DNA of 64,000 nt from Klebsiella pneumoniae (lineage in GTDB: Bacteria > Verrucomicrobiota > Verrucomicrobiia > Limisphaerales > SXTU01). The notes beneath the pieces were generated by a model that did not search any database, was not told the origin of the DNA, and saw nothing but the letters and a program-made list of their open reading frames with translations. Of the stretch, positions 15,611 to 25,464 are shown piece by piece. How positions within the stretch are numbered: the first letter of the stretch is position 1; the number at the start of each line of letters is the position of its first letter. The stretch lies in NCBI GenBank assembly GCA_943330855.2, contig CALQJI020000005.1, positions 1 to 64,000 of the forward strand, in the 5' to 3' direction. The position numbers and the translations under genes were made by a program.

Positions 15611-18600
15611 ATGAATTTGGTCCGCCTCGCCCTTCGCCGTCCGCTCACGGTTGTTGTGGCGGTCATCGCCGTCGCGCTGGGCGCGTGGATTGCCCTCCAG
15701 CGCATGACCCGCGACGTGTTCCCGCCACTGGGCATCCCGACGATTTACGTCGCGCAGCCCTTCGGCGGCATGGACCCCGCGCAGATGGAGGGCTACATCA
15801 CCTACTTCTACGAATACCACTTCCTCTACATCACCGGCATCGAGCATGTGGAGTCGAAGTCCATCCAAGGCGCTTCGATAATGAAGCTTCAGTTCCACCC
15901 TGGCACCGACATGGCTTCCGCGCTGTCCGAGGTGGTGGCCTACGTGAACCGCTCGCGCGCCTTCATGCCGCCGGGCACGCCGGGACCATTCATCACGCGC
16001 TTCGACGCCGGTAGCGTGCCGGTCGGCTACCTTGTCTTCTCCACCACCAACGCCAACCGCACCGTCGGCGAGATGCAGAACGCCGCCTTGAACCAAGTGC
16101 GCCCGCTCTTCGCGCCGTTGCCGGGCGTGTCCGCTCCGCCCCCGTTCGGCGGCAGCGCGCGGACGATTCTCGTCAACCTCAAGCCCGACCGCCTGCGCAG
16201 CTACGGCATTTCCGCCGATGAAGTCGTCACTGCGATGGCTGCTGCCAACACGCTCAGCCCGTCCGGCAATCTCCCGCTCGGTGACAAGTATCCCTTCGTC
16301 CCCATCAACGCGGTGGTGAAGAACATTCAAGACCTCGCCGCCGTGCCCATCCGCACAGGACCGAACGGCGCGGTGTTCATCCGCGACCTCGGTGACGTGG
16401 CTGACGGCGCGGACCTCATCACCAGCTACGCGCTCGCGAACGGCAAGCGCACGGTCTATATGCCCGTGACCAAGCGCTCGGACGCGAGCACGCTCTCGGT
16501 GGTCGAGCTGGTGAATAAGAACATTCCCGAATTCAAGAAGGTGCTGCCCGACGACATCGAGGTAACTTACGAGTTCGACCAATCACCCTATGTCGTGCGC
16601 GCCATCCGCGACCTCGTGAAGGAAGGTGCGCTCGGTGCCGTGCTGACGGGCCTGATGGTGCTGCTCTTCCTCCGCGACTGGCGCAGCGCGTTCATCGTCG
16701 TCATCAACATCCCCGTGTCGCTGCTGGCCGGCACGTTCGCGCTCTGGGTCAGCGGACAGAACGTGAACCTGATGACACTCGGCGGCCTCGCGCTGGCCGT
16801 CGGCATCCTCGTGGACGAGGCGACCGTGGCGATTGAGAACATCCATGTGCATCTCGCGCGCGGTCGTCCGCTCGCCCGCGCGGCTCTAGACGCCACGGTG
16901 GAAACGACCGGCCCGCGCTTCCTCGCGATGCTCTGCGTGCTGGCGGTGTTCATCCCGGCCTTCTTCATGCAAGGCGCGGCGAAAGCGCTCTTCACCCCGC
17001 TCGCGCTGGCCGTGGGCTTCTCGATGGTCGCGAGCTTCGTGCTGTCGAGCACACTGGTGCCGGTGTTGAGCGTGTGGCTGCTGCGCGGGCACGAGAGTGA
17101 CACCCATGAGTCGGGTTTCTTCGGACGCATGACCGCCGTGTATGCCGCGTTGGTGAAGCCGCTGGTTTCCGCCCGCTGGCTCGTGCTGCTGGTCTATCTC
17201 GGCGTCGCTGCTGCTGCGCTTTGGCTCATCATCCCGCGCCTCGGCACTGAAATTTTCCCGAAGGTGGACGCCGGCCAAATCCAGCTCCGCCTCCGCGCCA
17301 CGCCCGGCACACAGCTTGAGAAGACCGAAGCCATCGCCTTGCGCGTCCTGGACCTCATCAAGCGCGAAGCTGGCCCCGACAATGTCCAGATGAGCATCGG
17401 CCTCGTCGGCGTCCACGCGGCAAACTACCCGGTCAACCTCATCCACCAGTGGAACGCGGGCCCCGAGGAAGGCGTGCTGCAAATCCAGTTCAAGCCCGGC
17501 TCCGTCCGCACCGAGCCGCTCAAGGAAAAGCTGCGCGCCGTTTTCAAGGCCGAGCTGCCCGACGTGCTCGTGTCGTTCGAGCCGAGCGACATTGTCGAGC
17601 GCGTGATGAGCTTCGGCGCGCCCACGCCCATCGAGATTGCCGTGCAAGGCCAGAGCCTGCCCGCCAGCAAGGAGTTCGCCGACAAGCTCCGCGAGCGGCT
17701 GGCGAAGATTCCTTCCCTGCGCGACCTCCAGTTCGCCCAGGTCCTCGACTACCCGACGCTCGACGTGAACATCAACCGCGAGCGCGCCGGCCTGCTCGGC
17801 GTGAGGATGAGCGACGCAACCAAGTCGCTCGTCGCCAGCACCGCGAGCAGCCGCTTCACCGTGCCGAACTATTGGGCCGACCCTGGCAGCGGCATCGCCT
17901 TCAGCGTGCAGGTGCAGGTGCCGCAGGGTCGCGTGAACTCGGTCGAGGAATTCAAGAACACGCCCGTCACGACCGCCGGCGGCAAGGCCACGCTGCTCCG
18001 GAACATCGCGAGCGTCAGCGAAGGCACCGCGCCGCAGACCTACGAGCGCTACAATCTCGTCCGCGTCGTCTCGCTCACCGCGAACATCCACGGCTCCGAC
18101 CTCGGCAGCGTCGCAAAGGAAATCCACCAGGCCATCAAGGAAGTCGGTGCGCCGCCTGCGCGGACGAGCGTGGCCGTGCGCGGGCAGATTCCGCCGATGG
18201 AGGAGATGTTCACCGGCCTGCGCACCGGACTCGTCCTCGCCGTGGTCGTCATCTTCCTGCTGCTGGCGGCGAACTTTCAGTCGTTGCGCCTCTCGGTCGT
18301 GGTCATCTCCACCGTGCCCGCCGTCATCGCGGGCGTCGCGCTGACGCTCTGGCTGACGCACACCACGCTGAACATCCAGAGCTTCATGGGTGCCATCATG
18401 GCCGTGGGCGTGGCCGTGGCGAACGCTATCCTGCTTGTGACCTTCGCCGAGCGCGCGCGAATGAGTGGTGATTCCGCCGCCGCCCTCACCGGCGCGACCT
18501 CCCGCCTGCGCCCCATCCTGATGACCAGCTTCGCGATGATGGCCGGCATGCTCCCGCTCGCCCTCGGCCTCGGCGACGGCGGCGACCAGACCGCCCCGCT

Positions 18601-18757
18601 GGGCCGCGCCGTCATCGGCGGACTCGCCGCCGCGACGCTCGCCACGCTCTTCATCCTCCCGTCCGTCTTCGCCGTGGTGATGGCCGGCAAGCACACCCGC
18701 TCCGCCAGCCTCGACCCGGATGACGCGGACAGCCCGCAGTTCAGCGCCGCCAAATGA
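15611..18757 (+). CDS. RND multidrug/metabolite efflux pump, inner-membrane subunit (AcrB/HAE1-like)
   Basis: 1048 residues, the normal length. A first TM helix lies at residues 11-30, then the periplasmic porter domain (about 35-335), TM2-TM6 with the proton-relay region (GGLALAVGILVDEATVAIENI, the acidic TM4 motif, although only one Asp is followed by Glu), a second porter domain (about 550-850) and TM8-TM12 (ending MAGMLPLALGLGDGGDQTAP LGRAVIGG). It pumps substrates from periplasm or membrane outward, driven by protons. First gene of a pump-adaptor-OMP operon; the adaptor start overlaps its stop (ATGA). No regulator gene is adjacent. Confidence 0.95.
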   Translation: MNLVRLALRRPLTVVVAVIAVALGAWIALQRMTRDVFPPLGIPTIYVAQPFGGMDPAQMEGYITYFYEYHFLYITGIEHVESKSIQGASIMKLQFHPGTDMASALSEVVAYVNRSRAFMPPGTPGPFITRFDAGSVPVGYLVFSTTNANRTVGEMQNAALNQVRPLFAPLPGVSAPPPFGGSARTILVNLKPDRLRSYGISADEVVTAMAAANTLSPSGNLPLGDKYPFVPINAVVKNIQDLAAVPIRTGPNGAVFIRDLGDVADGADLITSYALANGKRTVYMPVTKRSDASTLSVVELVNKNIPEFKKVLPDDIEVTYEFDQSPYVVRAIRDLVKEGALGAVLTGLMVLLFLRDWRSAFIVVINIPVSLLAGTFALWVSGQNVNLMTLGGLALAVGILVDEATVAIENIHVHLARGRPLARAALDATVETTGPRFLAMLCVLAVFIPAFFMQGAAKALFTPLALAVGFSMVASFVLSSTLVPVLSVWLLRGHESDTHESGFFGRMTAVYAALVKPLVSARWLVLLVYLGVAAAALWLIIPRLGTEIFPKVDAGQIQLRLRATPGTQLEKTEAIALRVLDLIKREAGPDNVQMSIGLVGVHAANYPVNLIHQWNAGPEEGVLQIQFKPGSVRTEPLKEKLRAVFKAELPDVLVSFEPSDIVERVMSFGAPTPIEIAVQGQSLPASKEFADKLRERLAKIPSLRDLQFAQVLDYPTLDVNINRERAGLLGVRMSDATKSLVASTASSRFTVPNYWADPGSGIAFSVQVQVPQGRVNSVEEFKNTPVTTAGGKATLLRNIASVSEGTAPQTYERYNLVRVVSLTANIHGSDLGSVAKEIHQAIKEVGAPPARTSVAVRGQIPPMEEMFTGLRTGLVLAVVVIFLLLAANFQSLRLSVVVISTVPAVIAGVALTLWLTHTTLNIQSFMGAIMAVGVAVANAILLVTFAERARMSGDSAAALTGATSRLRPILMTSFAMMAGMLPLALGLGDGGDQTAPLGRAVIGGLAAATLATLFILPSVFAVVMAGKHTRSASLDPDDADSPQFSAAK

Positions 18758-20202
18758 ATCTCGCTATGAAACCCAACTCCCCGAGCGCAGACGTAGGCGT
18801 CCGCGCTCCAGCCGCATTGGCCTTCGCGTTGGCCATCTTCGCCTCGCCCCTGCTCGCCGCCGACGCCCCCGCCGTCCGCGTCGCCACGCCCACGCGCGGC
18901 GAAATCCACCGCTTCGTCACGCAGCCTGGCACCATCCGCCCGCTCCAGCAGGCGACCCTTTACGCGCGCGTGCCCGGCTACTTGAAGAGCATCGCCGTGG
19001 ACAAGGGCGATGCCGTCAAGACCGGCGCGCTGCTGGCCGAACTCGAAGCCCCCGAACTGCTCGTGGACCTCGCCCGCGCCCGCGGCGAACTCGCCAAGGC
19101 CAAGGCCGACACCGCCCGTGCCGGAGCCGAGTTGGCGAAATCTCAGGCCGACATCGCGCGCGTCCAAGCCGAGGCGGCGCTGGCTGGCGCGATGGCCCAC
19201 AAGGCACAGGCTGAGTTAATCGCGGCGAAGGCCGTCGCCGCCCGCGCTCAAGCCGAGCTGCCGAAAGCCCAGGCGGAACTTGACCTCGCCAAGCTGGACT
19301 ACGACCGACTCACCGAGGGCCGCCGCAAGGCCCCCGACCTCGTGGTGCCCGCGCAAGTGGACGCCGCCAAGGCGCGGCTCGAAACCACCCGCGCGCAAAT
19401 GGGCGTGCTCAGTGCCGCCGTGGAAGCCGCCGCCGCCGAGGCCGAAGCCGTCAGCGCTCGTCGCGCCGGTGCCGAGGCCACCATCCAAGCCGCGCGCGCC
19501 CAAGCCGAGGCCGCGCAGGCCAGCCACGCCGCCGCGCGCGCGGTGGTCGGCGCTTATCAGGCGGGCGTCGAAGTCGCGGAGGCGAACCTCGAACGCACTT
19601 CCACCCTCGCTCAGTTCACCCGGCTCACCGCGCCGTTCAGCGGCATCATCACCGCGCGCTTCGTGGACCCCGGCGCGTTCATCCCCGCCGCGCCCGGGCA
19701 AAACGCTGCGCTCGTGACGCTCATGGACTTCGACACCGTGCGCGTGCAGGTGCCGATGACGGAGCTGGAAGCCGCGCTCGTCGCGAAGGGCCAACCGGTG
19801 AAGGTCGCGCTCGACGGCTTGCCCGGAAAACTCTTCGAGGGCCAAGTCACGCGCTTCTCCGGCGCGCTGGATGAGGCGACGAAGACGATGCTCGTCGAAG
19901 CCGAGTTGCCGAACCCCGGCCACAAGCTGCGCCCCGGAATGTATGCCACCGTGCGCGTGGGCGTGGAGCAGCACACGAACGTCATGCTCGTCCCCACCGA
20001 GGCGCTGGTGATGGAGAAGGCCAACGCGTTCCTCTTCCTCGTCGCCGACGGCAAGGCGAAGAAGACGCCGGTGAAGATTGGCTTCAACGACGGGGCGAAG
20101 GTGGAAGTCATCTCCGGCCTCGCGGAGACGGCGAAGGTGATTCTCGTTGGGAAACTCGCGCTGGCCGATGGACAGGCCGTGAACGTGCAGGAGAGCAAGT
20201 GA
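18754..20202 (+). CDS. RND efflux periplasmic adaptor (membrane fusion protein)
   Basis: 482 residues. A hydrophobic signal segment at about 22-35 is followed by the beta-barrel/lipoyl half-motif GEIHRFVTQPGTIRPLQQAT LYARVPGYL. A very long alpha-helical hairpin rich in Ala/Glu/Lys (about 100-285) comes next, then the second lipoyl half (TRLTAPFSGIITARFVDPGA) and a membrane-proximal domain. The hairpin is longer than in AcrA/MexA. It connects the inner-membrane pump to the outer-membrane channel. Residues about 11-18 (ADVGVRAP) come from a short family B palindrome, so ATG 18754 or 18766 precedes an altered signal peptide. Overlaps both neighbouring genes by 4 bases. Confidence 0.93.
   Translation: MNLAMKPNSPSADVGVRAPAALAFALAIFASPLLAADAPAVRVATPTRGEIHRFVTQPGTIRPLQQATLYARVPGYLKSIAVDKGDAVKTGALLAELEAPELLVDLARARGELAKAKADTARAGAELAKSQADIARVQAEAALAGAMAHKAQAELIAAKAVAARAQAELPKAQAELDLAKLDYDRLTEGRRKAPDLVVPAQVDAAKARLETTRAQMGVLSAAVEAAAAEAEAVSARRAGAEATIQAARAQAEAAQASHAAARAVVGAYQAGVEVAEANLERTSTLAQFTRLTAPFSGIITARFVDPGAFIPAAPGQNAALVTLMDFDTVRVQVPMTELEAALVAKGQPVKVALDGLPGKLFEGQVTRFSGALDEATKTMLVEAELPNPGHKLRPGMYATVRVGVEQHTNVMLVPTEALVMEKANAFLFLVADGKAKKTPVKIGFNDGAKVEVISGLAETAKVILVGKLALADGQAVNVQESK
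18783..18809. repeat. Family B short palindrome inside adaptor gene (B2)
   Basis: GAGCGCAGACG TAGG CGTCCGCGCTC: 27 bases (9 codons) in frame, just before the signal-peptide hydrophobic core. Confidence 0.85.
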
Positions 20203-21512
20203 AGGATTCAGTGTTCAGTGTTCAGTGTTCAGCCTTCGCGGCGCTGCTGTGCTTCAGCCTCGTCGCCACGGCCGCGACGAACCAACCCATTGACTTCCCC
20301 ACCGCTCTCAAGCTGGCTGGTGCCCAAAACCTCGACGTGCAGCTCGCCCGCGAGCGATTGCGCGAGGCGCAGGCCAACCACGACGCCGCGCTCTATAACT
20401 TCTTCCCGTGGCTGTCCCCCGGTGTCGCCTTCAAACGGCACGAGGGTCGCCTCCAAGATGTCGGCGGCACGGTCCTCGACACCACCAAGCAGAACTACAC
20501 CGTCGGCCTCAACGTCGAGGCTCGGCTGGAGTTGGGCGAGACGTGGTTCAAAGCCCTCGCCGCCAAGCAGCTTGCCCGCGCCGCCGACCACGCCGTCGAA
20601 GCGCAGCGGCAGGAGAGCGTGTTCCTCGCGGCGCTCGGCTACTTCGACCTCGTGAAAGCCCGCGCCACCGCCGCCGTTGCCGCCGACGCCGCGCGCATCG
20701 CCGGTGACTACGCCGACCAACTCCAGCGCGGCGTCGAGCTGGGCCTCACTTTCAAGGGCGACGCCCTCCGCGCGCGCGGCCAGGCCGAGCGCAACCAACT
20801 CGCCGTCCAGCAAGCCACCGAGCAGCAGCGCCTCGCCGCCGCCCGCCTCGCGCAAATCCTCCGCCTCGACCCTGCGGTTGACCTCCTCCCCGCCGACAGC
20901 GAACTCCTCCCGCTCACCCTTACCGCCACCAACGCCGCGCTCGACTCCCTCGTCGCGCAAGCGCTCGCCACGCGACCTGAGCTGAAGCAAGGCGAGGCGC
21001 TCACCGCCGCCGCGAAGAAGACGCGCGATGCCGCCACCGTCGGACCGCTGATTCCCAGCCTCGGCGCGCAGGCGTTCCTCGGTGGTCTCGGCGGCGGACG
21101 CGGCAGCAGCACCGGCAGTTTTGGCGACACGGAGAGCGTCGCGCTCACACTCGGCTGGCGGCTTGGCCCCGGCGGCATTTTCGATTCCGCCCGCGAAAAG
21201 TCCGCCACCGCCCGCCTCACCGCGACCTCGCTCGCCGCCGACAAAGCGAAGGACGAAATCATCCGCCAAGTCGTCGAGGCGCACACCCGCGTCCACTCCC
21301 TCACCGCCCAGCTCGCCACGCTCAAACGCGCCCTGGCCACGGCGGAGGAAGCCTTTCGCCTGACCCGCGAGCGCAAGGAACGCGGCTTCGGCGTGGTGCT
21401 GGAAAACATCTTCGCCGAGCAGGAACTGACCCGCGCCCGCAGCGATTACGTCGCGGCCGTGGCCGAGTTCAACAAGGCGCAGTATGGCCTGCTACGCGCG
21501 ACTGGACGTTGA
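20199..21512 (+). CDS. TolC-family outer-membrane efflux protein
   Basis: 437 residues starting at a GTG that overlaps the adaptor stop (GTGA). Signal peptide at about 8-26 (ending ATA), then two TolC-type helical repeats: PIDFPTALKLAGAQNLDVQL ARERLREAQA is the usual opening, and the second repeat starts near NAALDSLVAQALATRPELKQ. The sequence ends in the long helix EQELTRARSDYVAAVAEFNK AQ. It forms the outer-membrane channel for the RND pump encoded just upstream. The first residues (KDSVFSVQCSAF) are read from a heptamer repeat. Confidence 0.92.
   Translation: MKDSVFSVQCSAFAALLCFSLVATAATNQPIDFPTALKLAGAQNLDVQLARERLREAQANHDAALYNFFPWLSPGVAFKRHEGRLQDVGGTVLDTTKQNYTVGLNVEARLELGETWFKALAAKQLARAADHAVEAQRQESVFLAALGYFDLVKARATAAVAADAARIAGDYADQLQRGVELGLTFKGDALRARGQAERNQLAVQQATEQQRLAAARLAQILRLDPAVDLLPADSELLPLTLTATNAALDSLVAQALATRPELKQGEALTAAAKKTRDAATVGPLIPSLGAQAFLGGLGGGRGSSTGSFGDTESVALTLGWRLGPGGIFDSAREKSATARLTATSLAADKAKDEIIRQVVEAHTRVHSLTAQLATLKRALATAEEAFRLTRERKERGFGVVLENIFAEQELTRARSDYVAAVAEFNKAQYGLLRATGR
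20207..20234 (+). repeat. Heptanucleotide tandem repeat (TTCAGTG)3 plus variant in TolC-like signal peptide
   Basis: TTCAGTG three times, then TTCAGCC. Begins 8 bases into the gene. Confidence 0.9.
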
Positions 21513-21657
21513 CCGACTAGGAACGCGCGGAGCGCTGCCTCTTGGCGGACGAGTTAGCCACCCCCGTTGGCTTTGTAAGAAATTTCGTTGCGCTTCTGAC
21601 TCCGTCGCTTCGGATATGGGCTAGACGTGTTTCCGCGCTTCCCCTACTTTCCGCTCA

Positions 21658-21930
21658 ATGTCGAAAGCTGCCCAAGCCAGTGCGGCGACTCCCCCGGCGG
21701 CGGATCAGCCCTTCGAGGAAGCGCTCCAGAAGCTCGAAGCCATCGTGGAAGCGATGGAGTCGCAGGACTTGCCGTTGGAGACGCTGCTCACGCGCTACGC
21801 GGAAGGCACGCGGCTCGCAGCGGTCTGCCAGGCCAAGCTCGCCGAAGCGGAACTGAAGGTGAAACAGCTTGAGCAGCGGGCTGGCGGCGGGTTTGAACTC
21901 AAGCCTGTGGCCGTGGGGGCTGAGGATTAG
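21658..21930 (+). CDS. xseB: Exodeoxyribonuclease VII small subunit
   Basis: 90 residues. The core FEEALQKLEAIVEAMESQDL PLE ... YAEGTRL ... CQAKLAEAELKVKQL is the XseB helical hairpin that binds the large subunit XseA in the single-strand-specific exonuclease. An Ala/Pro-rich N-terminal extension of about 18 residues precedes it. xseB beside dxs is a common bacterial arrangement and is kept here. xseA is not in the window. Confidence 0.93.
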   Translation: MSKAAQASAATPPAADQPFEEALQKLEAIVEAMESQDLPLETLLTRYAEGTRLAAVCQAKLAEAELKVKQLEQRAGGGFELKPVAVGAED

Positions 21931-21995
21931 GAATCAGAGCCAGAGCCTCAGGGCTTCTGCATCTCAATCTCGGCCACAATCTCAATTTTTAACCA

Positions 21996-23981
21996 ATGAA
22001 CCGATACCTCGATATGGTGGACAGCCCGGAGCACGTGAAGAAACTCACCCCGGACCAACTCACCTCGCTCGCGCAAGACATCCGCGGTGAACTCATCACC
22101 AAGCTCGCCAAGGCCGGCGGCCACCTCGGCCCCAACCTCGGCGTGGTGGAACTCACCATCGCCCTCCACCGCGTCTTCAGCACGCCGAAGGACAAGTTCG
22201 TCTGGGACGTGAGCCATCAGGTCTATGTCCACAAGCTGCTCACCGGCCGCAAAGACCGCTTCCACACCATCCGCCAGACGGACGGCTTGAACGGCTTCGC
22301 GCTGCGTTCGGAGTCCGAGCACGACAGCTTCGGCGCGGGCCACGCGGGCACGGCGCTTTCCGCCGCCCTCGGGATGTGCGCCGCGCGCGACCAGCGCAAG
22401 AGCGACGAGCATGTCGTCTGCATCTTCGGCGACGCCGCGTTGACCAACGGCGTGTCCTTCGAGGCGCTGAACAACATCGCGCACACGACCAAAAAGTTCA
22501 TCGGCATCCTCAACGACAACGAGTGGTCCATCGCCAAGAACGTCGGCGCGATTTCCGGCTACCTGAACAAGCTCATCACCAACCCGACCTACAACCAGCT
22601 CCAGAAGGACTTCGAGTCCTTCATGCGCCGGATGCCGCGGGGTGAAATCACTTACAAGATTGGCCAGAAGGTCGAAGAGGCGGTGAAGGGCGTCGTGAAG
22701 GAAGTCACGCTTCGCCACAACCCCGCGAGCGACGACGATGATGGGCGCGGCGGCTTCGGCAGCAGCCTCATCTTCGAGGAGCTCGGGGTGCGCTACCTCG
22801 GGCCGATTGATGGCCACGACTTGCCGTTGCTCGTCGAGGCACTGGAGTTTGCGAAGCACTGCGACTACCCCATCGTGCTTCACGTTCTCACCAAGAAGGG
22901 CAAGGGCTTCGACGCAGCCGTCAAGCACCCCGAGAAGTTCCACGGCCTCGGACCTTACTGCGCCGAAACTGGCGAGACACCCTCCGCCAAGCCCGGCACG
23001 CCGCCCGCCTACCAAGACGTGTTCGGCCACACGCTCGTGAAACTCTGCCAGAAGGACGCCACGCTCGTCGGCATCACGGCGGCTATGCCCACGGGCACGG
23101 GCCTGAAGCACTTGGAGAAGGCGTTGCCCGGCCGCTACTACGACGTGGGCATCGCCGAGGAGCACGCCGTCATCTTCGCCGCCGGCATGGCGACGATGGG
23201 CTTCCACCCGGTCGTGGCGATTTACTCGACCTTCCTCCAGCGCGCCTACGACTGCATCCACCACGACGTGTGCTTGCAGGACTTGCCGGTAATTTTCTGC
23301 ATGGACCGCGCGGGCCTGAGCGCCAACGACGGTCCCACGCACCACGGCCTCTTCGACATCGCCTACCTGCGCTGCCTCCCCAACGTCATCGCGATGGCTC
23401 CGAAGGATGAGGATGAGCTCGCGGACATGATGTTCACCTGCACTCTCCAGAAGCACCCCACCTTCATCCGCTACCCGCGCGGCAACGGCGAAGGCGTGCC
23501 GATCAAGGAAACACCCGCGTTGCTCGAAGTCGGCAAGGCGGAAATCACCCGGCAGTTCGCGAACAGCGGCGGCAAGAAAGTCGCGCTGTTCGGTCTCGGT
23601 CAGATGCACGGCATCGCAAAGAAGGCCGCCGACCAACTCGCCGCCGAGGGCTTCGATGTCGCCGTCATCAACCCGCGCTGGACCAAGCCGATTGACGCCG
23701 GCACGCACGAGTTCTTTGGCCGGGCCGCCGACCTCGTCATCACGTTGGAAGACCATGTCCTCATGGGCGGCTACGGCAGCACCGTGCTGGAGCACTTCGC
23801 CGACGCGCAAATCACGACGCCCGTCGCGCGCATCGGCTGGCCCGACCAGTTCATCGAGCACGCGAGCACGATGGACTACCTCCGTAACAAATACGGACTG
23901 ACGGTCGCGAACACCGTCGCGCAGGCGAAGGCCAGACTCGCCGCGACCGCCGCCGAGCAGGCGAACTTCAAGGCCGCGTAG
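21996..23981 (+). CDS. dxs: 1-deoxy-D-xylulose-5-phosphate synthase
   Basis: 661-residue thiamine-diphosphate enzyme for the first MEP-pathway step (pyruvate + glyceraldehyde-3-phosphate to DXP). Visible: GGHLGPNLGVVELTIALH near residue 42, the active-site segment FGAGHAGTALSAALGM, the ThDP/Mg region GDAALTNGVSFEALNNIAH, YLGPIDGHD, the catalytic Glu in DVGIAEEHAV, and DRAGLSANDGPTHHG. The GDA in place of GDG is seen in other PVC-group Dxs proteins and the metal-binding Asn is kept, so activity is expected. A usual Dxs is 620-640 residues. Downstream of xseB by 65 bases. Confidence 0.96.
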   Translation: MNRYLDMVDSPEHVKKLTPDQLTSLAQDIRGELITKLAKAGGHLGPNLGVVELTIALHRVFSTPKDKFVWDVSHQVYVHKLLTGRKDRFHTIRQTDGLNGFALRSESEHDSFGAGHAGTALSAALGMCAARDQRKSDEHVVCIFGDAALTNGVSFEALNNIAHTTKKFIGILNDNEWSIAKNVGAISGYLNKLITNPTYNQLQKDFESFMRRMPRGEITYKIGQKVEEAVKGVVKEVTLRHNPASDDDDGRGGFGSSLIFEELGVRYLGPIDGHDLPLLVEALEFAKHCDYPIVLHVLTKKGKGFDAAVKHPEKFHGLGPYCAETGETPSAKPGTPPAYQDVFGHTLVKLCQKDATLVGITAAMPTGTGLKHLEKALPGRYYDVGIAEEHAVIFAAGMATMGFHPVVAIYSTFLQRAYDCIHHDVCLQDLPVIFCMDRAGLSANDGPTHHGLFDIAYLRCLPNVIAMAPKDEDELADMMFTCTLQKHPTFIRYPRGNGEGVPIKETPALLEVGKAEITRQFANSGGKKVALFGLGQMHGIAKKAADQLAAEGFDVAVINPRWTKPIDAGTHEFFGRAADLVITLEDHVLMGGYGSTVLEHFADAQITTPVARIGWPDQFIEHASTMDYLRNKYGLTVANTVAQAKARLAATAAEQANFKAA

Positions 23982-23989
23982 TTGGGAGC

Positions 23990-24058
23990 ATAGCCGGCCG
24001 AGGTAAGGGGGTGGATTCGTCCGAGCGACGGTTTCCGCCTCGTCACATAGGCGGCTAC
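23990..24058. repeat. Family A palindromic element, diverged intergenic copy (A3)
   Basis: CATAGCCGGCCGAGGTAAGG ... CGTCACATAGGCGGCTAC. Several mismatches between its arms. It begins 9 bases after the dxs stop. Confidence 0.75.
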
Positions 24059-24126
24059 AGCATCGGTCCCGCTTGAATGGCCTCGCACCGCGTATAGTCG
24101 GTAGAGGGACTCCAAAGCACAACGCT

Positions 24127-25353
24127 ATGTCCCCTACCCTCTATCTTCGCCTCTGGCTCATGGTGTTCCTCCACTACTTCGTGTGGGGCACTTGGTATGT
24201 CACGATGGGCACCTACCTCCACTCAACGCTCAAGTTCGAGGGGGGGCAAATCGGACTCGCCTATGGGAGCACAGCCATCGGTGCGATGGTGTCGCCCTTC
24301 TTCGCGGGCATTGTGGCGGATCGGTTCTTCGCCACTCAGCGGCTGCTCGGGACGTTGCACCTCATCGGCGCGGCGCTGCTCTACTACGTCTCGACGTTGA
24401 AGAACTTCGGGGATTTTTACCCCGTCCTCATTGCCTACACCATTAGCTACATGGCCGGACACGGGCTGACGAACGCCCTCACGCTCACGCACTCGAAGAA
24501 CCCGGCGAAGGAATTTCCGCTGGTGATGCTCATGGGCAGCGTAGGTTGGATTGCCGCAGGCATCACGGTGAGCGCGCTGAAGTTCGAGGACAACGCGGGG
24601 ATGTTCCAACTCGCGGCGGGCGCGGCGCTGCTGATGGGCCTCTACTCCTTCACGCTCCCGAACACACCCCCGAGGGGTGCGGGCGCACCGATCAACGCGC
24701 GCACCATGCTCGGCCTCGATGCGCTCAAGCTCATGCGCGACCGCTCGTTCTGCACCTTCATTATCTGCTCGTTCCTCATCTGCGTGCCGCTGAGTTTCTA
24801 TTTCAACTGGATGCATGTCTTCATGGGCGAGTTGAAGATTGAAAATGCGGCCATGAAAATGACCGGCGCCCAAGTGTCCGATGTGGTCTTCCTGCTGCTG
24901 TTGCCGTTGCTGCTCAAGCGGCTTGGGGTGAAGGGCATCCTCATCCTTGGCATGGTCGCGTGGACAGTGCGCTTCGGGCTGCTGGCTCAATTCCCGCAGG
25001 CGACCAACGCGGCATGGATGCTCTTCGTCGCCATCGCGGTCCACGGCATGTGCTACGACTACATCTTCGTAATGGGCCGGATGTATGTGGACCAGCGAGC
25101 CAGCGAGGACATCCGCGCGGCCACGCAGGGCTTCCATGCTTTCGTGACGCTCGGCGCGGGGATGTTCGTGGGGTCGTGGCTCTCCGGCGTGATCGGGCAG
25201 CACTACACGAACGCCGGGGGCGCGACGCACAACTGGTCTGGCATCTGGCTCGTGCCAGCGGTGATGTCGGCGGTGCTCATCTTCGTGTTCGCGGTGTTGT
25301 TCAAGGACAACGCTAAGACCACAAAGGCTGAAGCGCCTGCGTCAGCGCCTTGA
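24127..25353 (+). CDS. MFS transporter, nucleoside:H+ symporter-like (NupG/XapB type)
   Basis: 408 residues from ATG 24127 (MSPTLYLRLWLMVFLHYFVW), with about 12 hydrophobic segments. The N-terminal part FLHYFVWGTWYVTMGTYL, the GGQIGLAYGSTAIGAMVSPF FAGIVADRFF loop and the late GMCYDYIFVMGRMYVDQRAS match the Nuc_H_symport family, whose members import nucleosides; many Verrucomicrobia and Planctomycetes paralogues have unknown substrates. The C-terminus is cytosolic, Lys/Ala-rich. An upstream ATG at 24073 would add 18 non-conserved residues. Possible partner of deoC, but that link is only an inference. Confidence 0.85.
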   Translation: MSPTLYLRLWLMVFLHYFVWGTWYVTMGTYLHSTLKFEGGQIGLAYGSTAIGAMVSPFFAGIVADRFFATQRLLGTLHLIGAALLYYVSTLKNFGDFYPVLIAYTISYMAGHGLTNALTLTHSKNPAKEFPLVMLMGSVGWIAAGITVSALKFEDNAGMFQLAAGAALLMGLYSFTLPNTPPRGAGAPINARTMLGLDALKLMRDRSFCTFIICSFLICVPLSFYFNWMHVFMGELKIENAAMKMTGAQVSDVVFLLLLPLLLKRLGVKGILILGMVAWTVRFGLLAQFPQATNAAWMLFVAIAVHGMCYDYIFVMGRMYVDQRASEDIRAATQGFHAFVTLGAGMFVGSWLSGVIGQHYTNAGGATHNWSGIWLVPAVMSAVLIFVFAVLFKDNAKTTKAEAPASAP

Positions 25354-25464
25354 GAGCATCGGAGGAATTGCCGTGCCAATCCCCGCCTCCCGATGGGAGG
25401 CAAGGATACGATGAGCGTCGTGGCCTGCGCTTGGCAGGCCAGCGACTTTCACCGGAAATTGGGA

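Noticed and set aside
22426..22500. Dxs inactivated because GDG is replaced by GDA
   Set aside because: The same change is found in other PVC-type Dxs proteins as far as I recall, and the Asn ligand and all other catalytic segments are intact.
21948..24122. Long minus-strand frame (about 724 codons) opposite xseB and dxs
   Set aside because: Antisense shadow; low-complexity Val/Arg/Glu/His composition and no recognisable domain.
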